Below, one piece after another: positions 12,844 to 19,280 of a stretch of DNA of 19,280 nt. The position numbers and the translations under genes were made by a program. How positions within the stretch are numbered: the stretch's first letter is position 1; every line of letters starts with the position of its first letter. The stretch is from the NCBI GenBank assembly GCA_002422065.1, contig DITO01000212.1, positions 1 through 19,280 on the forward strand, given 5' to 3'. The notes below the pieces were generated by a model that worked only from the letters and a program-made list of their open reading frames with translations, was not told the DNA's origin and searched no databases. The DNA is from Erysipelotrichaceae bacterium UBA6182 (lineage in GTDB: Bacteria; Bacillota_I; Bacilli_A; Erysipelotrichales; Erysipelotrichaceae).

Positions 12844-14010
12844 ATGAAATTAACCGTCGGTATATTTTTTGGAGGTGCCTCAGTAGAGCATGACATCTCA
12901 ATCTTATCAGCAATGCAAGCCATTGCTGCTGTTAATAAAGATCACTATGAAGTGGTTCCTCTTTATTTGAATAAAAAGGGGATCTTAGTCAGTGGTAAAG
13001 CACTATCGGATGTAAAGACTTATAAATCTAAAGCCCTAGTAGAAAGAAAATCAAAGCCTGTTACTTTATATAAAGATGGGCAGTTTGTCATGGTAAAACC
13101 TTTAAGAGGATTTGGTAAAGCGCAAAGACTTGATGTTATTATTCCTGTGGTTCATGGAACGAATAGTGAAGATGGAAGTGTAGCAGGGTATCTTAATGTT
13201 ATTGGTGCAGTTTATGGAGGAAGTGATGTTATTGCTTCTGCGATTGGACAAGACAAAGCCATATTTAAACATATTCTAGAGAATTCTAAGTTTCCAATTG
13301 TACCTTGGTTCTGGTTTTATGCGAGTGATGTGGAAGCATCAAAAGTATCAATCTTAACTCAAGCTAAGCAAATTGGTTATCCAATAATACTAAAACCTTC
13401 TAACTTAGGAAGTTCTGTTGGTATTGAGTTAGTAAAAGATGAAAGTGAACTCTTTGAAGCAATTCAACGTGCAAGTCAGTTTGATGAAAAGATTGTTGTT
13501 GAAAAAGCAATCACTCATTTAAGAGAGATTAACTGTTCTGTCCTTAGAATTAAAGGACAACATAAAGCATCAGTCTGTGAAGAAGTAAGCAAGAACGATG
13601 ATATCTTATCATTCAACGACAAGTATCAACGCTCAGGTAAAGGAAAACATGAAGGTCCAAGTAAAGGCATGGCTTCACTTGATCGTATTATTCCAGCACC
13701 ACTTGAAGACGAACAAACAAAACATATTCAAGAACTAGCAACAACTTGTGCTCGTTTACTCAATGTTTCTGGGGTTGTACGTATTGATTTCCTTATGGAT
13801 ACATTAACGAATCAAGTTTATATTAATGAAATAAACACAATTCCTGGATCATTGTCATTTTATCTATGGAATGAAAGTGGTATTGATTTTGAATCACTCA
13901 TGGAAATCCTCATTGATGGAGCGATTGAGCGAGAAAAAAGAAGAGAAAAACTTACGTTTACATTTGAGTCTTCAGTACTAGAAGGATTTAAAGGGACTAA
14001 AAAAGCATGA
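12844..14010 (+). CDS. ddl: D-alanine-D-alanine ligase
   Basis: Joins two D-alanines with ATP to supply the dipeptide for MurF. ATP-grasp enzyme; catalytic Glu15 lies in FGGASVEHDIS, exactly where Escherichia coli DdlB has Glu15. Other marks are HGTNSEDGSVAGYL (104-117), YGGSDVIASAIGQDK (124-138), the ATP-binding KPSNLGSSVGI (184-194), and metal ligands Asp315 (RIDFLMD), Glu329 and Asn331 (INEINTIPG). The omega loop reads LSFNDKY (255-261). Its Tyr aligns with DdlB Tyr216, which favours D-Ala-D-Ala over D-lactate ends, and it is followed by a Gly/Lys/Ser-rich stretch instead of the common sequence. At 388 residues it is longer than DdlB (306). AGGAGAA precedes the ATG. It is followed after 19 bases by mgtE genes. 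Confidence 0.92.
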   Translation: MKLTVGIFFGGASVEHDISILSAMQAIAAVNKDHYEVVPLYLNKKGILVSGKALSDVKTYKSKALVERKSKPVTLYKDGQFVMVKPLRGFGKAQRLDVIIPVVHGTNSEDGSVAGYLNVIGAVYGGSDVIASAIGQDKAIFKHILENSKFPIVPWFWFYASDVEASKVSILTQAKQIGYPIILKPSNLGSSVGIELVKDESELFEAIQRASQFDEKIVVEKAITHLREINCSVLRIKGQHKASVCEEVSKNDDILSFNDKYQRSGKGKHEGPSKGMASLDRIIPAPLEDEQTKHIQELATTCARLLNVSGVVRIDFLMDTLTNQVYINEINTIPGSLSFYLWNESGIDFESLMEILIDGAIEREKRREKLTFTFESSVLEGFKGTKKA

Positions 14011-14029
14011 AAAATTAAGGAGGTGAATT

Positions 14030-15394
14030 ATGGATTTATTGAATCTAACGCTCGCTGAGTTTAGAACTTTGATTGAGCAAAAAAAGGTTAAGGATTTACG
14101 TTATGTCTTTGAAGAATGGCATCCTGCTGATATTGCAGATTTGCTTACACACTTAACCCTTGAAGAGATATTATTTCTCTTCAAAACCATCAATAAAGAA
14201 CAAACCTCCCAAGTATTTTCTTATTGCGATATTGATACTCAAGAACGACTTATTGAGGCCTTTTCAGGTCCTCAGATTAAAATACTTTTAGAACATGTTG
14301 AATTTGATGATGTGGTCGACTTCTTAGAAGACTTACCAGATGTTCTTGTCCGTAAGGTGCTTCAAAATGCTTCGGATAGTCAAAGACAAGAAATCAATAT
14401 TCTACTTTCTTATCATCCAAACTCTGCAGGAGCTCTACTCACAACTCGTTATGTAGAACTTAATGAGGAGGACACCCTTAAGGATGCAATTCAGAAAGTC
14501 CGTCTACAAGGTAAAGGAGCTGCTAGTATTCAGACATGCTTTGTAGTGAATCAAAATGATCGCCTAATTGGAACAGTTCTTCTTAAAGATATGCTTACTA
14601 GTAGTGAAGATAGTCTTGTCGATGAAATTATGGAGACTGATATCATTAGTGTAAACACTAAAGATGATCGTGAAGAAGTTGTAAAGGTGTTCTCTAAGTA
14701 TGACTTATCTGTTGTGCCTGTGGTCAATGATCAATTCTGTTTGGTTGGAATTATTACTGTTGATGATGTCCTTGATGTCATTGAGGAAGAAGCCACTGAA
14801 GATATTCAAAGAATGGCTGGGATTACACCATTTGAAGGTTCATATTTACAGACAAGTGTCTGGGATATGTTTAAGTCACGTATTCCATGGCTCTTAGTGC
14901 TTATGATCTCTGCAACCTTAACAGGACTAGTCATGGAATCTTATGCACATATTACAGTTGCACTCACAAGTCTTGTCATCTTTATTCCTATGCTTATGGA
15001 TACTGCAGGAAATGCAGGATCACAGGCGTCTGCAATGGTTATTCGGGGTATTTCGATTGATCATTTAGATATTAAAGATTTCTTTGTCGTGTTACTTAAA
15101 GAAATGAAAGCATCAGCCATTACAGGGTTGATTCTATTTATCGTGAATGTCATCCGTATTGTGGTGTTTTCACCTGCGATTCCACTTGGAGTTGCGATAT
15201 TAGTATCACTTGCGATATTCTTTACAATCGTTCTCGCAAATCTTATTGGGGGATCACTTCCTTTAGTCGCCTTACTGATTAAGGTTGATCCAGCTGCGAT
15301 GTCAGGTCCAGTCATTACAACACTCGTCGATGCTGTTGCGCTCATCATCTACTTTAATATGGCTGCCTTTTACCTTGAGAGGTTCATATCATGA
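14030..15394 (+). CDS. mgtE: MgtE-family magnesium channel, first copy
   Basis: Magnesium channel of the inner membrane, gated by cytoplasmic magnesium. The N-terminal acidic helical domain (about 1-130, with EEWHPADIADLL and VVDFLEDLP) leads to a pair of CBS domains (about 135-255, TKDDREEVVKVFSKYDLSVV and GIITVDDVLDVIEEE). A connecting helix follows, then five membrane helices from about 285. The pore region holds MLMDTAGNAGSQAS (321-334) and DPAAMSGPVITTLVDA (420-435); Asp434 corresponds to the central Asp of the Thermus MgtE pore. At 454 residues it is full length. AAGGAGGTGA precedes the ATG. The stop overlaps the next start by ATGA, coupling it to a second MgtE, so a mixed dimer is possible. 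Confidence 0.93.
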   Translation: MDLLNLTLAEFRTLIEQKKVKDLRYVFEEWHPADIADLLTHLTLEEILFLFKTINKEQTSQVFSYCDIDTQERLIEAFSGPQIKILLEHVEFDDVVDFLEDLPDVLVRKVLQNASDSQRQEINILLSYHPNSAGALLTTRYVELNEEDTLKDAIQKVRLQGKGAASIQTCFVVNQNDRLIGTVLLKDMLTSSEDSLVDEIMETDIISVNTKDDREEVVKVFSKYDLSVVPVVNDQFCLVGIITVDDVLDVIEEEATEDIQRMAGITPFEGSYLQTSVWDMFKSRIPWLLVLMISATLTGLVMESYAHITVALTSLVIFIPMLMDTAGNAGSQASAMVIRGISIDHLDIKDFFVVLLKEMKASAITGLILFIVNVIRIVVFSPAIPLGVAILVSLAIFFTIVLANLIGGSLPLVALLIKVDPAAMSGPVITTLVDAVALIIYFNMAAFYLERFIS

Positions 15395-16749
15395 TTGATT
15401 TCGCACAATGCAATCCAGAAATGCTAAGGGATTTAATCACAGAGCGACAAGTTAAATTTCTTAGAGAACTATTTGATGAATACAACATCGTTGACTTAGC
15501 TGAAATGGTGGCTGAACTTGATGTTGAAGAAGTGATGTTTTTATTTAAGACACTGCGTAAAGAAGTAAGTGCTGAATTATTTACTTATCTTCCTAATGAT
15601 GTGAAGGCTTTGATGATTACCTCCTTTACTTCAGGTCAGATTAAATCAATGATTGAAAACCTTTATACTGATGACCTTGTGGATTTCCTACAAGATCTTC
15701 CAGCAAATCTTATTCGCCAAATTTTAAAAGAAGCAGATCAAGAACAACGAGCAGAAATTAATCTTTTATTAAGTTATCCAACATATAGTGCTGGTAGTTT
15801 AATGTCTTTAGACTTTGTGGAACTTAAAGCTGAAGATCGTGTTAAACAAGCCATACAAAAGATTAAGAGACAAGGAAAAGCAGCTGAAACGATTCAAGTA
15901 TGCTTTGTGGTGGATGAACAACGAAATCTTGTAGGATCAGTATCACTACGTACTATTCTATTTGCTCAAGATGATTCTTTAATCAAAGATATCATGGATA
16001 TTGATGTTATTTATGCAGCTACAAGAGATGACCAAGAGCATGTTGCGAAGTTGATGCAACGTTATGACATGACGGTATGTCCTATTGTAAATGATGAATT
16101 AAAACTCATTGGTATTGTCACAATTGACGACATGATTGACGTCTTAGAAGAAGAAGTTACAGAAGATATTCAAAAGATGGCAGCGATTATTCCTTTAGAA
16201 GGGTCTTATCTAGAAAGTACTTTAGGAGAGATTGTTAAGTCACGTATTGCATGGCTACTTGTCCTCATGGTGAGTGCTACTTTAACTGGTGGAATCATTA
16301 GTGGTTTTGAAGAAAAGATTGCGCTTATTCCTGCATTATCTTTCTTTATCCCTATGATTATGTCAACTGCAGGTAATGCTGGCTCACAAGCTTCAACCAT
16401 GGTCATTCGTGGTATTATCGTAGATCAGTTAGACACCAGAGACATATTTAAAGTCTTATCAAAAGAACTATCCATTGCGTTATTAAGTGGCAGTGTTATC
16501 TTTGTTGCGAATATGGTGCGCGTACTTATCTTTATGCCTGAAACAGATATCACAGTACATATTGTTGTATCAGTGACAATGTTCATAATGATGGTTATTG
16601 CTAAGATGGTAGGAGGGTTGTTACCACTTCTTGCTAAGCGATTCAAACAAGACCCTGCAGCGATGGCTGCACCACTCATTACAACCATTGTGGATGCATT
16701 AGCGATGCTCATTTACTTCACACTTGCGCTTGCATGGTTGGGGTTATAA
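15391..16749 (+). CDS. mgtE: MgtE-family magnesium channel, second copy
   Basis: Paralogue of the gene before it with the same plan: N domain (1-130, LVDFLQDLP), CBS pair (about 135-255, TRDDQEHVAKLMQRYDM and GIVTIDDMIDVLEEE), connecting helix and five membrane helices from about 286. The pore motif DPAAMAAPLITTIVDA (421-436) keeps the central Asp435, but the segment before GNAGSQAS reads MIMSTAGNAG where the first copy has MLMDTAGNAG, so an acidic residue near the pore is replaced by Ser325. The two copies are alike along their whole length yet clearly diverged, implying an old duplication. Translation starts at the ATGA overlap without a strong ribosome binding site of its own (GAGAGG is nearby). 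No terminator follows, so some transcripts may run into deoD. Confidence 0.93.
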   Translation: MIDFAQCNPEMLRDLITERQVKFLRELFDEYNIVDLAEMVAELDVEEVMFLFKTLRKEVSAELFTYLPNDVKALMITSFTSGQIKSMIENLYTDDLVDFLQDLPANLIRQILKEADQEQRAEINLLLSYPTYSAGSLMSLDFVELKAEDRVKQAIQKIKRQGKAAETIQVCFVVDEQRNLVGSVSLRTILFAQDDSLIKDIMDIDVIYAATRDDQEHVAKLMQRYDMTVCPIVNDELKLIGIVTIDDMIDVLEEEVTEDIQKMAAIIPLEGSYLESTLGEIVKSRIAWLLVLMVSATLTGGIISGFEEKIALIPALSFFIPMIMSTAGNAGSQASTMVIRGIIVDQLDTRDIFKVLSKELSIALLSGSVIFVANMVRVLIFMPETDITVHIVVSVTMFIMMVIAKMVGGLLPLLAKRFKQDPAAMAAPLITTIVDALAMLIYFTLALAWLGL

Positions 16750-16766
16750 GAAAAATTTGTTATAAT
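16738..16766 (+). promoter_or_regulatory. Promoter of deoD
   Basis: TTGGGG (16738-16743), 17 bases, TATAAT (16761-16766), with TG one base before the -10 (TGTTATAAT), making it an extended -10 promoter. The -35 lies inside the last codons of the second mgtE. The expected start is near 16773. Confidence 0.7.
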
Positions 16767-16791
16767 ACAGAAGGACAAGGAGAATTAATTT

Positions 16792-17502
16792 ATGAGTACA
16801 CCACACAATCATGCCAAGATTGGGGATATTGCGAAAACGGTATTAATGCCAGGCGATCCACTACGTGCTAAATTTATCGCAGATACATTTTTAGAAAACG
16901 TAGTCATGTTTAATGATGTTAGAAATATGTATGGATTTACTGGAACATATCAAGGACATAAAATTTCAGTCATGGGTTCAGGCATGGGAATGCCTTCGAT
17001 TGGAATCTATTCCTTTGAGTTATATACAACGTATGGTGTTGAAAACATCATTCGTATTGGATCAGCAGGTTCATATCACAAAGATGTTCATGTCTATGAT
17101 GTCATCTTAGCAGACAGCGCTTGGAGTGAAAGTTCTTTTGCGAAAACAGCATTTAATGTTGAAGAAGCAGTGCTTTTCCCATCACAAACATTAAATCAAT
17201 CACTTCTTAAAGCAGCAAAATCTTTAAACATTGATGTTAAGTTAGGACGTATTCATTCATCGGATGTCTTCTATCGTGATTCAGGTGTAGGTTTTGAAAC
17301 AATTGCAGAAGAATCAGGTAGTATTTGTGTTGAAATGGAATCCTTTGCTTTATTTGCTAATGCACAAAAGCTTGGTAAACATGCAGCATGTCTTGTGACA
17401 ATATCAGATTCACTCGTTACTCATGAGGCTACAACTCCTCAAGAGCGACAAGAATCATTTACAAAGATGATGCAAGTCGCCCTAGAAATGGCTAAACAAT
17501 GA
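16792..17502 (+). CDS. deoD: Purine-nucleoside phosphorylase, DeoD type
   Basis: Cleaves purine (deoxy)nucleosides with phosphate to free base and (deoxy)ribose-1-phosphate; a hexameric cytoplasmic salvage enzyme. Each known active-site residue of the E. coli enzyme is found one position later here: His5, Gly21 and Arg25 in MPGDPLRAK, Arg44, Arg88 and Ser91 in RIGSAGS, Glu181-Met-Glu183 in CVEMES, and Ser205-Asp206 in TISDSLVT. The Asp206 general acid implies use of both 6-oxo and 6-amino purines, as in the DeoD branch. The length of 236 residues is standard. AAGGAG lies nine bases before the ATG. The stop overlaps the next small gene by ATGA. Confidence 0.96.
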   Translation: MSTPHNHAKIGDIAKTVLMPGDPLRAKFIADTFLENVVMFNDVRNMYGFTGTYQGHKISVMGSGMGMPSIGIYSFELYTTYGVENIIRIGSAGSYHKDVHVYDVILADSAWSESSFAKTAFNVEEAVLFPSQTLNQSLLKAAKSLNIDVKLGRIHSSDVFYRDSGVGFETIAEESGSICVEMESFALFANAQKLGKHAACLVTISDSLVTHEATTPQERQESFTKMMQVALEMAKQ

Positions 17503-17690
17503 AACACATTCTTTTTGTGAAGGGGATTAAATCACAGGATGATGTTCGTAAGATCACTGAAGCCCTTCAAGAGACACAATTAGAATTTGAAGTATCCCTA
17601 ACAAACCAAGCTGTTATTGTCCATGGACGTAATGATTTAGTGAGAATTGCAAAGATTGCTATTATGGAAGCTGGATATCTTGTCGATTGA
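17499..17690 (+). CDS. Small HMA-fold-like protein without metal-binding cysteines
   Basis: A 63-residue protein coupled to deoD by an ATGA overlap. The sequence follows the beta-alpha-beta-beta-alpha-beta plan of heavy-metal-associated (CopZ-like) domains: KHILFVKGI, a helix DDVRKITEALQET, FEVSLTNQAVIVHG, and a second helix VRIAKIAIMEAGYLV. The place where HMA domains have G-M-x-C-x-x-C reads GIKSQDD, and the protein has no cysteine, so copper or zinc binding through the usual motif is excluded. It could be a small regulatory or protein-binding domain. Its own ribosome binding site is absent; translation probably relies on ribosomes finishing deoD. Fold assignment is by pattern only; the function is unknown. 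A strong terminator follows eight bases after the stop. Confidence 0.72.
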   Translation: MKHILFVKGIKSQDDVRKITEALQETQLEFEVSLTNQAVIVHGRNDLVRIAKIAIMEAGYLVD

Positions 17691-17696
17691 TGAATC

Positions 17697-17722
17697 AACC
17701 TAAAGGAAACTTTAGGTTTTTT
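17697..17722 (+). terminator. Terminator after deoD and the small HMA-like gene
   Basis: Perfect 9-bp stem AACCTAAAG (17697-17705)/CTTTAGGTT (17710-17718) capped by a GAAA tetraloop and followed by a T-run to 17722. Confidence 0.9.
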
Positions 17723-17748
17723 ATTTCAGTTTTTAACATTTTAGATCA

Positions 17749-17777
17749 TTGTGTTGATGTAATATCAGCAGTATAAT
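17749..17777 (+). promoter_or_regulatory. Promoter of the leucine-rich-repeat gene
   Basis: TTGTGT (17749-17754), 17 bases, TATAAT (17772-17777). The start site should be near 17784, giving a leader of about 70 bases. Confidence 0.65.
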
Positions 17778-17795
17778 TGTGATAAATAAATCACA
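17778..17795 (+). promoter_or_regulatory. Operator-like palindrome at the LRR gene start site
   Basis: TGTGAT (17778-17783), six bases, ATCACA (17790-17795): a perfect inverted repeat beginning right after the -10 box and covering the expected start site. This is the usual place for a repressor. It might instead form a small hairpin at the 5' end of the message. Confidence 0.4.
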
Positions 17796-17856
17796 TATCC
17801 CATACATTCGTTCTTTCCTTTAATTAATGTAAACACTATTCCAAAGGAGAATATGT

Positions 17857-18786
17857 ATGAATAAAGATAACGAGAAAAGTAAGAAGCAAAGATTATTTCT
17901 TATTATTGGAATTATTGTTTTAATCGTTATTTTACTGTTTAGTTTATCAATGTGTGGAAGGGATAATCCAGGAACCAATGAGGATCCACTTGTGTTTGAA
18001 GATCCAGTCTTTCAACAAGCAATCGCAACCTCTTTAGGTAAAGAATCTAGTGCTTCAATTTATGCAAAAGATCTCAATGAAATAAGTACATTGAGAATTA
18101 TTGCTAATAAAGTGCTCATGTACAAAAAAGGGGTAGAACAAGACAAAGTTGTTTGGTTCTTTGGGGAACATGTAGAAATTAATGATGTGAAGTTTGAAGG
18201 AGTAGGGACAATGAGTTCACTTGCTGATCTTAAACACTTTCCAGCTTTAGAACAACTCACTGTAGCTTTTCAAAAGAACATAGACTTTACTACGATCGAA
18301 CACGTTTCAAATGTAAACAATTTTTACTTATATGCAAATGATTTAAAGACATTAGATTTCGTAAAGAAATCAAATAATCTCTTTACACTCCACGTCAATC
18401 ATCACCAACTTGAAAACATCGATGCGTTGAACACATCATCAAAATTACGATATTTAACGGTTGCGTCTGGGACATTAAAAAACATTGAAGGAATTGCAAA
18501 CTGTATCGATATGAAACGACTTGATTTCTCAGTGAATCAGTTAACTGACATTAGCTCCCTAGAGAAACTAGTTAACATTGAAGATCTTTATTTAAGAGAA
18601 AACAACATATCAGATATTTCTGTTCTCACAAATCTAGAGAAATTGAGTTTCATAGGACTTGGTCAAAATAACGTCAGTGATGTATCACCACTTGCAGCAC
18701 TTGATGGTTTAACACGAATCATGCTTGCGGGTAATCCAGTGACGAACATGGAAATGATAGATAAGTATAAGAATATTATTGAATAA
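17857..18786 (+). CDS. Membrane-anchored leucine-rich-repeat protein (internalin-like)
   Basis: Extracytoplasmic protein anchored by an N-terminal segment. After a basic start (NEKSKKQR), a helix at about 13-31 leads to LSMC (30-33). Cys33 resembles a lipobox cysteine, but Met at -1 is unusual, so either lipidation or an uncleaved membrane anchor is possible. Residues 45-85 look like the cap of internalin-type LRR proteins (DPVFQQAIATSLGK, DLNEISTLRI). About eight repeats of 20-22 residues follow (120-305), clearest in LVNIEDLYLRENNISDISVL, LEKLSFIGLGQNNVSDVSPL and LTRIMLAGNPVTNMEMI. There is no C-terminal LPXTG or other wall anchor. AAAGGAG precedes the ATG. The family binds proteins, often of a host; here the ligand is unknown. 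It is a single-gene unit. Confidence 0.9.
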   Translation: MNKDNEKSKKQRLFLIIGIIVLIVILLFSLSMCGRDNPGTNEDPLVFEDPVFQQAIATSLGKESSASIYAKDLNEISTLRIIANKVLMYKKGVEQDKVVWFFGEHVEINDVKFEGVGTMSSLADLKHFPALEQLTVAFQKNIDFTTIEHVSNVNNFYLYANDLKTLDFVKKSNNLFTLHVNHHQLENIDALNTSSKLRYLTVASGTLKNIEGIANCIDMKRLDFSVNQLTDISSLEKLVNIEDLYLRENNISDISVLTNLEKLSFIGLGQNNVSDVSPLAALDGLTRIMLAGNPVTNMEMIDKYKNIIE

Positions 18787-18846
18787 GATGATGTTGATTT
18801 CATATACACGATAATCAAGAAACTAAGATGAATAAATAAAATAATC

Positions 18847-18885
18847 GCTCCACATTAATGCCACAATGTGGAGCACTTATTTTAT
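18847..18885 (+). terminator. Terminator after the LRR gene, possibly bidirectional
   Basis: Perfect 10-bp stem GCTCCACATT (18847-18856)/AATGTGGAGC (18865-18874) with an eight-base loop. A T-rich stretch follows (ACTTATTTTAT) and an A-rich stretch precedes it, so it may work from both sides. Confidence 0.75.
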
Positions 18886-18929
18886 AAGACTGTTCATCAC
18901 AAAAACATCTATTTTGAATCATTTAGGAC

Positions 18930-18958
18930 TTGATAAAACGTTTTGGGTATGGTAGTAT
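18930..18958 (+). promoter_or_regulatory. Promoter of the tRNA cluster
   Basis: TTGATA (18930-18935), 17 bases, TAGTAT (18953-18958), about 30 bases before tRNA-Ser. Confidence 0.55.
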
Positions 18959-18989
18959 TTAAAAGCGCTAAGTTACTCAGCACGTGTTT

Positions 18990-19080
18990 GGAGATGTACT
19001 CAAGTGGCTGAAGAGGTGCCCCTGCTAAGGGTATAGGTCGGGAAACTGGCGCGAGGGTTCAAATCCCTCCATCTCCGCCA
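18990..19080 (+). tRNA. tRNA-Ser (anticodon GCU)
   Basis: Class II tRNA of 91 bases. The acceptor stem GGAGATG (18990-18996) pairs with CATCTCC (19070-19076), discriminator G and encoded CCA (19078-19080). The anticodon GCT is at 19024-19026 within CTGCTAA, and reads AGC/AGU serine codons. The long variable arm and the T-loop GGTTCAAATCC confirm the call. Confidence 0.97.
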
Positions 19081-19103
19081 TTTTTACAAATATTTTAACT
19101 AAC

Positions 19104-19179
19104 GGTCCAGTGGTGTAGCGGTTAACATGCCTCCCTGTCACGGAGGAGATCGCGGGTTCGATCCCCGTCTGGACCGCCA
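19104..19179 (+). tRNA. tRNA-Asp (anticodon GUC)
   Basis: Acceptor stem GGTCCAG (19104-19110)/CTGGACC (19169-19175), discriminator G, encoded CCA. The anticodon GTC is at 19137-19139 in the stem-loop CTCCCTGTCACGGAG. The T-loop GGTTCGATCCC is standard. It lies 23 bases after tRNA-Ser. Confidence 0.97.
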
Positions 19180-19186
19180 TTTCTTT

Positions 19187-19260
19187 GCAGGTGTAGTTCA
19201 GTGGTAGAACACGACCTTGCCAAGGTTGAAGCGGGGGTTCAATTCCCCTCACCTGCTCCA
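19187..19260 (+). tRNA. tRNA-Gly (anticodon GCC)
   Basis: Acceptor stem GCAGGTG (19187-19193)/CACCTGC (19250-19256), discriminator T, encoded CCA. The anticodon GCC is at 19219-19221 in ACCTTGCCAAGGT. It follows tRNA-Asp by seven bases. No terminator is seen before the window ends, so the cluster may continue. Confidence 0.97.
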
Positions 19261-19280
19261 TTGTCATTTTAAGCCCTAAA

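Noticed and set aside
19025..19267. An 80-codon minus-strand frame antisense to the tRNA cluster
   Set aside because: It is the well-known spurious translation of antisense tRNA genes (GIEPP/GFEPS-like segments); the three tRNAs fully explain the region.
1..19280. Search for CRISPR arrays, insertion sequences, integrase genes and long terminal repeats
   Set aside because: No regularly spaced repeats, transposase or integrase motifs, or target-site duplications were seen; the tRNA genes at the right edge have no adjacent integrase within the window.

Overview
The window is low-GC DNA with dense, short-spaced genes, strong AAGGAG-type ribosome binding sites, a T-box leader and Gram-positive cell-wall and c-di-AMP genes. 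This points to a Bacillota chromosome, most likely the Erysipelotrichia. Erysipelothrix is my guess for the genus, but it is not proven by the sequence. Nothing looks like a phage, insertion sequence, integron or CRISPR array: this is core chromosome with a few lineage-specific genes.

Layout. (1) 1-179, minus strand: 5' end of a TraB/PrgY-family gene, cut by the window edge. (2) 283-4051, plus: cdaA-cdaR-glmM, the c-di-AMP synthase, its extracytoplasmic regulator and phosphoglucosamine mutase, closed by a terminator that begins inside glmM. (3) 4158-5433, plus: a perfect-consensus promoter, an asparagine T-box leader and asnA (aspartate-ammonia ligase). (4) 5508-7639, plus: tandem repeats, an OmpR-type response regulator and its sensor kinase, then a terminator. 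(5) 7640-7930: a gene-poor gap with one doubtful 53-codon frame. (6) 9757-7929, minus: an operon of an unrecognised 122-residue protein, a short NfeD protein and an SPFH/stomatin-like protein. (7) 9788-12179, plus: an alpha/beta hydrolase overlapping a MurF-like ligase that carries a membrane domain. (8) 12205-16749, plus: a Nudix protein, D-Ala-D-Ala ligase and two tandem MgtE magnesium channels. (9) 16738-17722, plus: deoD overlapping a 63-codon gene for an HMA-fold-like protein without cysteines. (10) 17749-18885, plus: a membrane-anchored leucine-rich-repeat protein behind an operator-like palindrome. (11) 18930-19260, plus: tRNA-Ser(GCU), tRNA-Asp(GUC) and tRNA-Gly(GCC), all with encoded CCA; the cluster may continue past the window.

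The common theme is envelope construction and osmotic or ion balance. GlmM makes glucosamine-1-phosphate for peptidoglycan, Ddl makes D-Ala-D-Ala and the MurF-like enzyme probably adds it to the precursor. c-di-AMP links wall synthesis to turgor, MgtE controls magnesium and SPFH/NfeD organise membrane domains. The least explained parts are the membrane-fused MurF-like ligase with its coupled hydrolase, the 122-residue partner of NfeD/SPFH, and the cysteine-free HMA-like protein coupled to deoD. I see no clearly new multi-gene defence or mobile system.
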